A stretch of DNA of 64,000 nucleotides, taken from NCBI RefSeq assembly GCF_024713945.1, contig NC_134677.1, positions 5,397,001 to 5,461,000 on the forward strand, in the 5' to 3' direction. Position numbers and translations under genes: made by a program. Within the stretch, counting starts at the first letter, position 1. Each line of letters starts with the position of its first letter. The stretch is from Dermatophagoides farinae. Its lineage: Eukaryota > Arthropoda > Arachnida > Sarcoptiformes > Pyroglyphidae. Below are positions 1 through 12,279 of the stretch, in pieces. The notes under the pieces are model-generated. The model did not search any database, had not been told where the DNA came from, and saw only the letters and a list, made by a program, of their open reading frames with translations.

Positions 1-612
1 TTTTTCATAATTCAATATCAACATTTAAATGTATCAATGAAAACAATAGCATCCTATATTTCGTGTATGTTTCCAAAAATGTAAATTAACTACTAAAAAA
101 AATATTTTGTCAATAAAATTCATAAATTATGCTGAATTTAATCGAATTTTAAATTATCATTATCATTATTAAAGGATTAAAATGACAACAACCAAATGGA
201 TACTGAACTAAACGGAAATGAAAAAAAACACAATTTCAAACAATATTAGTCAATCAATCGATCATTAATGTTCATGTTTCCTGATGCTGAGGTTATTGTT
301 TTTCAAAAATTTTCAGGATAATAAAAATTCAATTTTATTTATGAACAAGTATGAATGAGAAAATTGAGATCACAATGAAAGCCAATGTTTTGTACATTTT
401 TAAATCGGTAAATTGTCATCAGTATGTGGTGCATTATTGTCTTAACCGACAACAGCAATCTTATAAAAAAAAATCATGTATTACATTATGGCCTACATAA
501 ATGGTAGAAAAATCCGTTAAATTTCTAAACACAAAACACAAACACATGCCAGGACGCCTATAATGTAATATAAAAACAACAACAAACCATAAAAGACGAG
601 CAAAATCTCGTT

Positions 613-649
613 TGTCTTTGGATGATGATGATGATCATCATCATCGTCA
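613..649. repeat. GAT/ATC palindromic microsatellite, copy 1
   Basis: A GAT tract runs directly into an ATC tract, so the strand can fold back on itself. With eight bases of left flank this 37-bp block matches 6371-6407 with a single mismatch (G versus T at the last flank base). Confidence 0.85.
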
Positions 650-3600
650 TCATGATGATGAATTGAAAAAAATGAAAAATACAAAACTGAGGTGCCATAC
701 AAGAAAAGATTTTATTCTTCCTATTATTTAACCATTTCAAAGAACAAGAAAAATTGAAAGTCTTAAATGAATGTGAATATCATGTTAAGCATTGTATCCA
801 TAACCTACTTGTTGTTCTTGTTCATTCAATAAAATTTTGACTCATCATATTATGACATAACATCATTTCTATGTTTTTATGCATCACCATCCAAACATTT
901 GATTCGGCAAATTCAAAACAAATTCAATGCATATGGAAATATAGTTAATGAAACTAGTTCATATCGTCATCATCATGTAATGATGTATACATCATAATCA
1001 TCGTCATTACACATTTATGCATCGCTTAATGTAATATATGCATAAGTGTATAACCCGAAATTCATTGTTGAGGTTTGTCTTTTTCCTATGCTATGGGCAA
1101 AAGCAATATCATAATCATCATCACTCTATGATAAAAACATGTATATAAGATGATGAAGCTACAAAGTATCATGATGATGAAAATATTCAATGTAAAAATC
1201 TGGGATAGTTATTTTTTTGTGGGGGGGTGTTGGGGGTAAATAGCTCAATATAAGCATATCATCATCAGGACTATTCATAATTGATAAATGAATATTAATT
1301 AAATGAATAAATGATTCATATTCAATGAAAACAAACTAATTAGAAAAAAAACAGAATCGAATCACTAAATAAGGAATATGTATTTATGTTTTTGAACAAG
1401 GATCATGAACCATGCAAAATTATTTTCTTTTTTTTCATTCAATAAATTTTCAAAAGTACACTGAAAAGTAAATAGAAAAAAAATCCTTGTTTGAAAAAAA
1501 CATTGAGAATATTATATTGTAATCTAAAAATGGAAACCTAGCCATTTTACAGTATGCAATATGTAATATTGAATGGAGTATGGTAATAAGCCATATAATA
1601 ACTATATATTGACAATGAGTGGGAAAAAATGAGAACGAAAAACATATGAATGCAAAAAAAAAATCAGAAGCGTCAAACAAAAATATACGTCTTTGCATTG
1701 CCAAAATTGAATCAATCACAAAAAGGGCAATAATTTTTTTTTTGTTTAACTTCCTACTCAATTACGAAATTGTCATTTGAGAAAAAAAATGAATGAACTA
1801 CTTTGGGAATAAGCAAACAATAATAATGATAATATAATAATAACAAGAAAAAAAATGGCAGTAAACAACAACAGCTACAGGTAAAAAATCATTCAATGAT
1901 AATTATGCTAGAGAATCCAAGATCGTCATTTTCGTCATAGAATCGTCATTTTCGAAAAAAAAATAAAAAAATTTCATCAACTTTTTGGCTACACAATACC
2001 TTATGTAATGATGATGATATAACAATTCAACCATAGCAATAAAAGCATGAACAAAAAGGAGAAATGATCAGGTCATTGAATGGAATTGAATTCATTCATT
2101 CATTCATTGAAGAAAGTAAAGAAAATTTAACTTTAATAGCCCATTGTATTCTTTTTTATTAATCAACAAGGAATCAGGCTAAATGAATCAAAGACCAGTA
2201 GCAATATATTTTAAGAAGATAATAATTTTTTCAAATTGATTTCTGTCGTTGTTGTTTGTTAAATCGCTGAACTTTGAAATGAACTCTTTGGGTATTTTAT
2301 AAAAGTTGAATATATTTTTTTTTCTCTACAATTACCGTCTTACAGAATGAACAATTGTAATAATTTGCCAATTTTTTTTAGGCAAGATGTTATTTGTCCG
2401 TTCTTTTTTCATTCATTTCGACTAGGGCTATCCGTGAGAAATTTTAGTGAAAAAATTCAATTTAAAGTCGCTAATTTCATTTTGAAGATTATAGTATGAA
2501 CAGGCTAAAAAATCCAATCAATCTTTATCTGTAAGATATGAAAAAGCAAGAAAAAAAATCGATTACATACCTGCTCTATTCAAATGTTGGGAAAAATCTA
2601 CAGCCTCAAGGACCTTTAGGTTAATAATTTGAAAAAATCGAAGACCAAAAAAATTACTTCTCCCATTTCCATTCATCGATATAAATTGTTATATCGTGAA
2701 TAGAGGAGAAAGCAACGAAAAAAATCTATAATTAGACATGTTGAGTTATGCAAAAAAAAACATGTTTGTAACATTCATTCAGATTCAGCTTTTCCACATA
2801 TACAAACATCGGGTCAATCGATCAACATCGACAAGATTAAACGAAGGAATAAAATGGAAAATAAACATTTTGGCGTAAAATAAGCAAACAAACGCCTGAT
2901 GACCAACTGATCTATAAATCAGGTAGCCAACAATTTTTTTCGACCTAATAAGGTCGAGAAATTTTTTTTCCATTATTTTTGAATAGCGACGATAAAGTAG
3001 TTGTAATTTATTCAAAATTCGCCATCTTTACTATTATTATCATGATCATCATAATCATAATGAGATGATAGTAAAAACATGATTTTCAAATTCATTTATG
3101 ACTGGAAACACCGTTCAAACTATCGGTCTAATATCATCTCACTTTCGTGGATTACTCATCTCATCATTGCCAAAAATTGCATCTTTACATATATCTGATT
3201 ATATATAAAAAATGCAGGCCAAGAAATAACAAAAAAAAAAAAAAATACAAATAGATAGTTTTATGGGTCATTGCTAAGGCCAAACGAATATTAACTCGAA
3301 TAAGGAATCAAATTTAAATAGTCAAAGTTTGCCTTCATGTGTCATTATGATATGATCACAAAATGATGACAATGATTGATCTGTTATATAATAATATTGT
3401 TTGCGTGTGGGTCAAGATATCGATGTTGTTGTTGCTGTTGTTGTTGTTGGACACAACTAATGATGACCGTCAATTATCCATCATCATCGTTCGTAAGCAA
3501 TACAATCCAAATTGGGACAGGAAAAATGCATCATTTCTCATAGATTTATTTGAATGAAATTAACTCAATGGCTCAAAACATGAAAATATGCAAAGATTGA

Positions 3601-5473
3601 TGTAATGCAAACACACACACACACACAACACATGCTGAGCAGCTTAGACTTGGAATTTAAACAAATGGATCACCAAACAAAACAAACCGAAAACAACAAA
3701 CACACAAGTTCACAGCAAAAAACAAATGATGAGAAATAATAATGGATCGATTTTCATAAAAAACGATGATATGTTTTTCACAGATAATTTTCAAACTTCA
3801 CAGAAATCAACAACAAAAAAAGAGCACTTATTGAATGTCGAAAAAAGAACATTTCACACAAACGTTTCAAGATTCAATCAATGCCATTCAAATTGGAATA
3901 GAATAGATTTTTATTGTTGTCAATATGGACAATCTGTATAATAATAATACACTAACACACACACAGGCGACAGGTAGAATGTAAACGACAAAAATAAATC
4001 AAAAACCGGAAAAAAATTTTAATCTTTTTGATAATAATCGATGATCATATCACAAAAAAACATTGTAGTTGTCATTTGTCAGACAACAATTTTGATTCAA
4101 AGTCCAATCATATTAACAAACACTGGCTATATTATGACATAACATTCGTATCAAGATGTGAATGACACATACACAACATACATACACTTTACAACAGAGA
4201 TCAGAATACGAATAATGCGTGTGTGTGTGCGTGTGTTTTTTCGAAATCAAACCATGGCCAATATTTGTGGTTATTCACAATTCTTTATGAACATAAACAT
4301 AAACGATAGCCTCAAAGAGACAGGTAGAAGCAGAAAAAATTAAAAAAAAAGTCTTAAAAAGTTTTCTCTCATTTTTTCCCATTCCCAAACTGAAACTTTC
4401 TTTTCTCTCTTTAATCGATTCGAGAGTAGTGAGAGATCCAGTAATTTTTCCTGTTCTTGTTTTTTTGGCGTTGGTTTATTTCTGTGTTTTAATAATTTAA
4501 CAATCAGCATCGAATGAAAAAAAAAATAAAAAGAGCCAAAGTCAGCCAGTAAGATTGACCGAATAAAAAAAAACGGGCAATTATGACGCCCGAATATGAA
4601 GTATGAAAAGACAGCGGGAGGCAATGTTGATGATAACGAACAAAATTCTGAATACAATGGCAATCTTCAGGCTTAACGATCATTTTTATTATCAAGAAAA
4701 GAAATTGAAGACGAGCAAAATTTTAATAAATACACAAAAATGTTTTTTAAAATTGGAAAAATATTGAAAAAAGTTTGAAAATATACATATGACAAGAACA
4801 CAAAATAATAATAAGTAAGATTTATATTTATATTTGAAATATACATTGTAGATGACAAAACAGATCTATTCAATCGTTGTCGTTTGATTAATCTTTGGAG
4901 GGTCTAAATTTAGATTTAGATTTTCAACCACAATCATTATTTTTGTGATGATGATTTAAAATTCTTCAATGGATATATATCAACAAAACAACAACAAAAA
5001 TCTCATAGCCACATTATTTTATCACTCTGGTGATATCAATATATTCATCTAGATTGGATAGATTGGATCCAATAATTTTCCATTATGAATAATGTTCATT
5101 AGGCCATGAAAATAATGATCGATATATATATGAATCTCATAAAGAATTCATATCAATCGATATACACACACACACACAAACACGAAAGTAGATTTCACCA
5201 AAGTAGATGTGGTCGATAAATTTTCTTTTCTATTTTTCATCAACCATCAACAACAACAACAACAAGAAAAAAAATGTAATTTTAATGATGGACCATCATT
5301 TTTTCGGGTTCATAGTAGTTTACTTGATTGCTTGAAATATTATTATTATCGCCATGATCACCAACATTTTTTTTGTGGGGAAAAAAAAGTTATAACGAAA
5401 AAATTTTTTTTCTCCTCTCAATTTTGATTTGATTTGAAGTTAAATTTAGATTTTAATTTTTTTTTCTATTTGC

Positions 5474-5519
5474 TACTATACTATGGTACTATGAAACTGT
5501 GTACATATATAGTATAGTA
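5474..5519. repeat. Short perfect inverted repeat
   Basis: Eleven bases at 5474-5484 (tactatactat) are the exact reverse complement of 5509-5519, with a 24-base loop. The arms are simple TA/AC-type sequence, so this could be chance hairpin DNA rather than a functional element. Confidence 0.5.
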
Positions 5520-6370
5520 TAGTATATGTTCGACAATGACTAAAAAATTGGAAAAAAAAACATAAGACCTATTGTTATACAGAACAAGGTAGGAAAAAAT
5601 CATTGAAATAAAAAAAAAATTTCTAAAAACAAATAAAACAAATCAACAGACAATTTTTTTTTCTTAGATTTCATTATTGCCAAAATTTTCAATTCACAAA
5701 CTTGATTGATAAAATTGGAAGATTTGTTGCTATATGCTGAAAGCATTATAAAAAAAAAAAGATTTCTATCTTTATACCTCGACACTCAATTTTGATCATC
5801 ATCTTCATCGTAATTCAACAAACATCAACGCTAAATTTATGCATCAAGTCCTACATATTTGTTATTGAAGAGTTTAGTGACTGTAAATATCTGTAATCTC
5901 ATAAGGACTTAATTAAACTATATTTACTATATTTCATCATCAATTTTTTTTAAAAATCTAGTTTTTCGATGAAATCTATAACAACCGCTTGTGTGTATGG
6001 TTATACATTTTTGTCTACTAAATGTTGATGGTAAATAGTCTTGACTCAAGACAATAGATGTGTGTATATTTTTTTTTGTCTATGAAGATAAGTTGTAAAC
6101 AAAAAAAAAGTCATCATTATCGTTATCTAATTACAAAAATCATCATAATCGTTAGAAATGATTATCATGTACTGAAATAACGATGACGATTCTATCATTA
6201 AGAAAAAAAAAAGAAAACTACAAAAGACACACCTCTATTTTTAAGCATATTCATTCCCGTCGATCAATTATCTTTCATCATCATTGATGATGACGAATGT
6301 ACCGTTATAAATAATAATAATAATAAAAATTCGTGTATCATGATCACGATGAAGGAGATATCTTAGTGAA

Positions 6371-6407
6371 TGTCTTTTGATGATGATGATGATCATCATC
6401 ATCGTCA
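6371..6407. repeat. GAT/ATC palindromic microsatellite, copy 2
   Basis: Second copy of the block at 613-649, 5.7 kb away, in the same orientation and with one mismatch in 37 bases. The match includes eight non-repeat flank bases. Confidence 0.85.
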
Positions 6408-9031
6408 ATAGAACGGTTTACTATTCACCAACAGATACAAATTAAGATTCGACCACAGGATTATATTCATTCATTTAAATTTACAAACACACAAACACGA
6501 AAATATTTTCCAAACAAAAAACACATTGAGCGTGCAGATCGTGTGAATTTTTTTTTATAAAATCAATATTCAAAAAAAATGTTGGTTTTCGTTTCTGTAA
6601 TCTCATACATATTCAACCGACATAATTATAACCAGAAAAAAATTGAAAATAAGTGTTGACTTAATTGACCGTCGACAATCAAGCAACAAAAAAAATCGAA
6701 ACACAACCACCACACAATGAAAAGATTGTTTATGGATATCAAAACTTTCAAAGGAGTTTCATTTCGATGTCGGTTTCATCGAGTCTGTTTTGGATAATTT
6801 CAATTTTCAATATACTTTAACCATTATTGCTTACTTTATTGGCCATCTAGTATCCATCCATACCAAAATTTCAATCAAGTTTATCCAGAATTCTAGTTGA
6901 AAACTTCATCAGATAGTTATACTTCATGAGAAAAATGAATATATGGGTAGAAAATCATAACAGTAAAAAAAATAAAAGAAAAAGGTGTGAAAATAATTAA
7001 TTTTCTAATGATTATCTCTTCATCATTGTCGGTCATCAATAAGAAATAATTGATTTTAATCATAAGAAATTTCTAGTTGAATGATTCGTGTTATCAATCA
7101 AAAACCGAACTGAAGATTGATAATTGCTAAGCCTTCATAATAATTTGAGAAAAGGCAAAGAGAAAAAGTAGTTAAATTGAGGCTAATTAATCATTCCGAA
7201 AAGGAAGCTATGCGAAAAATTTAATCAAACCATTGATTATTGATCTATGGAAAATCATGAGATAAATGAAATCCATTTTAGGTTATTATTAATGATGATA
7301 GCAACAGCCATCTAATCATAATGGTAGAAATCGGGAATTCGATTTGATCACAATCGAATAAATAAGAAGGTTACAACGTAACAATAACATGGCTAACATT
7401 TAGGATCGAATCGAATTCGATGCAGACATCAAGCCAATATTGGATCATGCCAATCAAACAAAAATTGCAATAATAATAAATGAATAGTTTTCTGTCAATA
7501 CACACAAAGTCAATCAAGTATAGTTCATTCGGAAGAGAATGAAAGTGAAAGGCAAACAAAAAAAAAACTCGAGAATTATGTGAGTTATAGGAAAAAAAAT
7601 TGCCAAGATTTATGTCTAAACTCGTGCGTTTCGTGTTTTGTATCCATCGTCAAATAGGAATGATCATTATTAAATCGACCATAGAAAAATCGATTGATGG
7701 ATGAGGTAAATGAGCAAACATATGAATAGAAAAACTTGAGATAAAAACCGGAAATATTTACTTGATTGTTGTTGTTATTGTTGTTATGATAGAAAACTGT
7801 CAATCTAGAATAACTAATAAAATTTATGCATTTTGTTCGTAAAAAAAAATTATACCGATTATGCTATCATCGGATTTCTAACCTATAAAAAAAGTGATCG
7901 ATCTTTTTTTCAAATTCATCGATAAATTGAATTATAAATTACATTACAATCATATACAAGTATTATTCATAAGTCATAATCATAATATAGTTCTGAACAG
8001 ACAGGATAGGATTGCAAGCCAAACGAATTCAAAATGACGTACAATGTGTGTCGAATTGAACATGAATCAAATTGAAAAGTGAAAACAATTTTTTTTGTCG
8101 ATTAAAAATGTATTTCATTTCATTTTTCAATTAATGTTGGTGGGAAGGGGGGACACACAAGTCAAAATATTAAAAATTTGTGATATTAATTGATGATGAA
8201 AAAAACATCCGTCAAATTTTATTTCAATTCTTTGTTTTCTGCTATCAAATTGATAGGAAGGAAGTTTTTACGACTAAACAAAATTTGTAATTCAATTTTT
8301 TTTTCAATTTATCCGTTCATTGAAAAAACGACAATTTCAAGATCAAGGCCTTTATTGACAACGGATATATGATATATATTTTCATATACAAAAACAATTT
8401 TACATTATACAAAATGAAAAAAATAAAAAAAAAATAGAAATAGAAACTTTGAATTTCAATTTTACCACAAAGATTTTATCAAAAAAATTTTCAAATCAGA
8501 TTCATATCTACAGCAGGTACGAAGTATGACCGAAAGATGGCGAACATAATGCTAAAATTTTTTTCTGTTTAAATCTTTTGTATGATCATCAAATACCCGA
8601 TGGTATCATCACCATCTTCATTTAGTTGAAAGGAAGAGAAAAGCCATAGCAAAAAAAAAAGAAACATTAAGAGATTTCGTGACTTGTATTTATGCTGCAT
8701 AGAATCAAGAAGCATTTGGATATCAATGATGGAATGATGATGACGATGTTGGCCTTCATTAGACAATATGATCGAAATAAAAAAAAAAAAGACAAACGAT
8801 GAAACAAAGTTTTCATAAGGAACTATAATCGGTCTTTGTGTGTAGACTAACGATCCAAAACAATGGAATGATTATAATTCCATTGTGATCATCGGACACT
8901 CACCAATATTAAAAACGTACAGTGGTGTTGATGTAAAAAAAACTATCATAGAAAACAAAATGTGCATAGGATTCTCATTGTTTTTACGAATGAACACACA
9001 ATAGTTGGATGAAAAAAAAACTATTTCTTAC

Positions 9032-9391
9032 CTTAACTAGATTCAAAGTACGATGAAAATCATCATCAAGTTCCAATAGTGAAACAAAATCAAAACTATA
9101 GTGATGATGGCCCATCGTCACCGTTTGATTCGTAGCTGTTGGACCTTTCAATGATAAAGGACTATGTAGCATTGATGAACGATTACTGTTACTGCTATTG
9201 TTATTAATATTGGCCATATTAATTGCCATCATACTACCCGACATTTTGGCTGGTGCCGATGTTGATAATTCTATGGCAGATGTGGATGATGATGAAGACG
9301 ATGATGATGAGGCTTGTGATTTGATTGTTGTCGAAGATGTATACAACATTTGTTTACGTTTCGATAGTAAACTTAGATTTAACAATTGCAT
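9032..9391 (-). CDS. Orphan first coding exon of an unrecognised gene
   Basis: An ATG at 9391 opens exactly 120 codons that end in AAG followed by a consensus donor (GTAAG, 9031 downward), so this looks like a first coding exon in phase 0. The N-terminal two thirds are Ser/Asn/Thr-rich, with a nine-serine run and several Met-containing low-complexity patches. The last ~30 residues (HHHYSFDFVSLLELDDDFHR and on) are acidic and look like the start of a conserved domain, but I do not recognise the family. No following exon was found in 1-9031. A pogo-like MITE lies 60 bp upstream. The complementary strand also has an open frame here, which I take to be a shadow because it has no clean splice structure. 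Confidence 0.5.
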
Positions 9392-9450
9392 GATTGTTTT
9401 TAGTCAAGTTAGATTTTTTGATCTCTTTTTGCTTTTCTATTTATTACGTA

Positions 9451-9535
9451 CAGTAATACCTCGTTTAACGCATTACGGGTTACGTTCCAAAGTTTTTTAG
9501 CGTAAAGTGAAACAGCGCTAAGTAGGGTATTACTG
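9451..9535. mobile_element. pogo/Tigger-type MITE (85 bp)
   Basis: The element starts with cagtaatacc and ends with ggtattactg, a perfect 10-bp terminal inverted repeat, and is flanked on both sides by TA (9449-9450 and 9536-9537), the target duplication of Tc1/mariner-pogo elements. Similarity of the ends continues imperfectly inward (ttaacg against ttagcg on the complement). CAGTA...ACCTCG-like ends are characteristic of pogo/Tigger non-autonomous elements. It is far too short to encode a transposase. It lies just upstream of the ATG at 9391, so it may be part of that gene's promoter or 5' UTR. Confidence 0.75.
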
Positions 9536-11052
9536 TATTCCTCTTTTTTCGGAGACAATTATAAGAATCTTAGATGGAAAACACAAAAACATACATAATA
9601 ACAATTGTTCAACGAAAAGCAGAAGGATCATTCACGATTATGATGAACAAACGAACGAAAAAAAAACAAATTGATTGTTGTCGAATGAATAAAGAATATA
9701 ATAACTATGATCTATAAATCATAAATCAAAGCTCTTTATATATGGACATGAACTTAATGTTCATTAGCAAAAAATGACGTCGTTATGATTCGATTTTTAT
9801 TGAAGAAATTCGATAAACAACAAATTCCGAAATACAGATATATGGATATAATATGACATGTTTGACAACAAAGCAAGGACGATAGTGCAATAATCATCAT
9901 ACAAATGATGATCATTATACATCCATCATAATGAAACGAAAATCGAAACCCTTACTATATGAATACCTTGACAAATAATAAATAAAATAAAATGAAAGAG
10001 TATCCGATTTAGGGAAATTCTAACATTGTTATTCAACCTCAACAATTCATCAATCATAATCATAAATCATATCCAATGCGTGTGATAATGATTATGATGA
10101 TCAGATGATTGAAAAACAAAATCAATATAGCAATATCGATTTCTACACAATCGATTGATAAACAATCAAAAAATGACGCATTTTCTTTAAACAGACATCA
10201 TCATCATCATCATCACCGGGCTCATCAGATTCGATAAAAACATTATTTATCATCAATACAATAATAATTTAATTTATTGTTAGAATTACTGTTCTAGGCA
10301 AATGGACTTAAACAATGACAAAAAAAAAGAAGAAGAATTGTTGATATCCGATATATAATATGCGTGCAATTAATGGTTATAATGATGATAAACTCAATTT
10401 AAAGAACAAACGCAATACATTCAACCAGTTTTGATTGAAATTTATTCTAGAAATTATTGCAATTCAGTCCAATTTGTCATGATGAAAATCAAAAAAAAAA
10501 AAGAAAAAAAATCTTGCAATCATATTATGCAATGAACATCAGAACATACTGATTATATATAGAAAAAAAAGTTGAAGAAATCATTTTAACTACCTACATA
10601 ATTATATCTATCTACTGTAACTGGTAACCAATGAATTGCACATTCAATTGTAAAAAGCCAAAAAACAAACAAACATAGATTATATGGATAATAAGATGAA
10701 AAAATCTAGATTAAGCAAATTGATCGATCAAATCAATCGATTGATAATTGATCCAGATTAAAAGCAAAATAGAGAAAAAAACAAGATCAAGACAAAAAAA
10801 AACGTTCCATTTAGATCCTGCATACACATACACACCGGAAAACATTTGGGTTTTTTGTCTACATCTGATGTGATCAGTCACATGCTATTTATAGGTGGTT
10901 TCGATTTTCATTTTCTCCTCGAATCAAAAACAATAATAATCATCAGTTCAGAAAGACAATCAGGGTTGATGACCATGTGACATGGCCTCAACAACAACAA
11001 CAAAAATGAATCAATTTTAGACATCTAATATAAATGATGATCTACATACTAG

Positions 11053-11053
<1 letters not shown>

Positions 11054-11083
<30 letters not shown>
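11054..11083. repeat. CA dinucleotide microsatellite
   Basis: About fifteen uninterrupted CA units in gene-free DNA. Confidence 0.9.
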
Positions 11084-11085
<2 letters not shown>

Positions 11086-12161
11086 AATGAGAAAAATAGA
11101 GCTTAAATAGCATCACCAATGGTGGTGATTACATCACTCAAGTCAATCTAACCAATCTATTCTCATACAAAAGAAAAATGAATTAAAATAAAAATGGAAA
11201 CATTTCACCCCTAAAGGCAACAATGAAAAGAATTTTGAAGGACTAAGGATAATTAAACAAAGCAATAGGTATGATCATTTGACACTTTATTACAATATAA
11301 ATTGATTTGATGTTGACCTCGAAACAATTCGATCAATAAATATTTTGATAATAATTTTTGAAACAAACAATCAATCAATAAATGATTAAAAATAATCAAG
11401 TTGTCAAACAAGTTGACAGTTTGTGCATCACCGTTTCTATTTTGACTAAATTTACGAACAAACAAATAACCTTCATATAAATTTAGTCATGCTATTGTTC
11501 ACAAGGATGATAATGATGTCAACAGGAAATGATCACCAATGATCAATTTCTATTATTATTATTATTAAAATCAATGATAAAAAAAGAATAACGCAGTCAT
11601 CTAGTTTCCGGTCTAATTTCTGTTCCTTCTTTAAATATGCTTATTACATTAGTCGATAAGTGAAAATATTTATCGGGTGTTTGAATGAATATGAAAAAAA
11701 AATCAATTAAACGAAAAAAAAATGAAGCGAGAGAAACTCGGTCAAATAGGCAAGAAAATTATGATAGGAAATGAAAAAGAAAAATGTTGAAAATCAAATA
11801 TTCATGAATGAATAAATGATGCAAATGAACATTATCTAATCTAAAAACATAAATTAAAATTGGAAAAATTGAAAAGAGTTCCAAATGAGACAATGGAAAA
11901 AAAAGAGAAAAAAAATTAAAATCAAAATGATGATGATCATCAAATTTGATTGTGAATAGATTTACCGAATCAAAATTGAATTAGAATAATCTCACACTTG
12001 TTGATCATTAAACCATAAAACAATAGAGTTAATTATGATGATGTGATTATTTTTTTTTTCAAACCTGTTAATTTAAACATTAAAAATCTATCTATAATCA
12101 TCATATGACAAAGAAAACATCATCATGTCATGTGTATATTATATTACTTGAACATTTTTTA

Positions 12162-12279
12162 CAGTAAAATTCTCACAGCAACTAATAAGAATTAATTGTG
12201 AAAATACGACAAACTTATCATGCTACGTGCTCAAGCGAACGTAATTCGTGTATGTCATTGTTTTAGTAAAGTGAGAATC
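12162..12279. mobile_element. Possible decayed pogo-like MITE fragment
   Basis: The left side reads cagtaaaattctcac, resembling a pogo-type end. An inverted match of eight bases (attctcac at 12169-12176, gtgagaat at 12271-12278) lies about 100 bp to the right, followed by poly-A. The right end lacks the matching terminal bases and no TA duplication is clear, so this is weak. Confidence 0.25.

Larger units (their letters stand above)
1..9031. other. Gene-free stretch, possibly a long intron
   Basis: No open frame here has the composition or splice context of a real exon; candidates are short, rich in Phe/Ile/Asn/His and full of homopolymers. The DNA is AT-rich with poly-A/T runs, GAT/ATC tracts (621-661, 6379-6407) and short CA tracts (about 3610, 5162). 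Because a minus-strand coding exon ending in a donor lies at 9032-9391 and no partner exon was found to its left, this stretch may be an intron of that gene continuing past the window edge. That is inference. Confidence 0.5.

Noticed and set aside
9198-9500. Plus-strand frame of about 100 residues, Asp-rich
   Set aside because: It is the complement of the minus-strand exon at 9032-9391; its Asp run mirrors the poly-Ser codons, and its end runs into the MITE.
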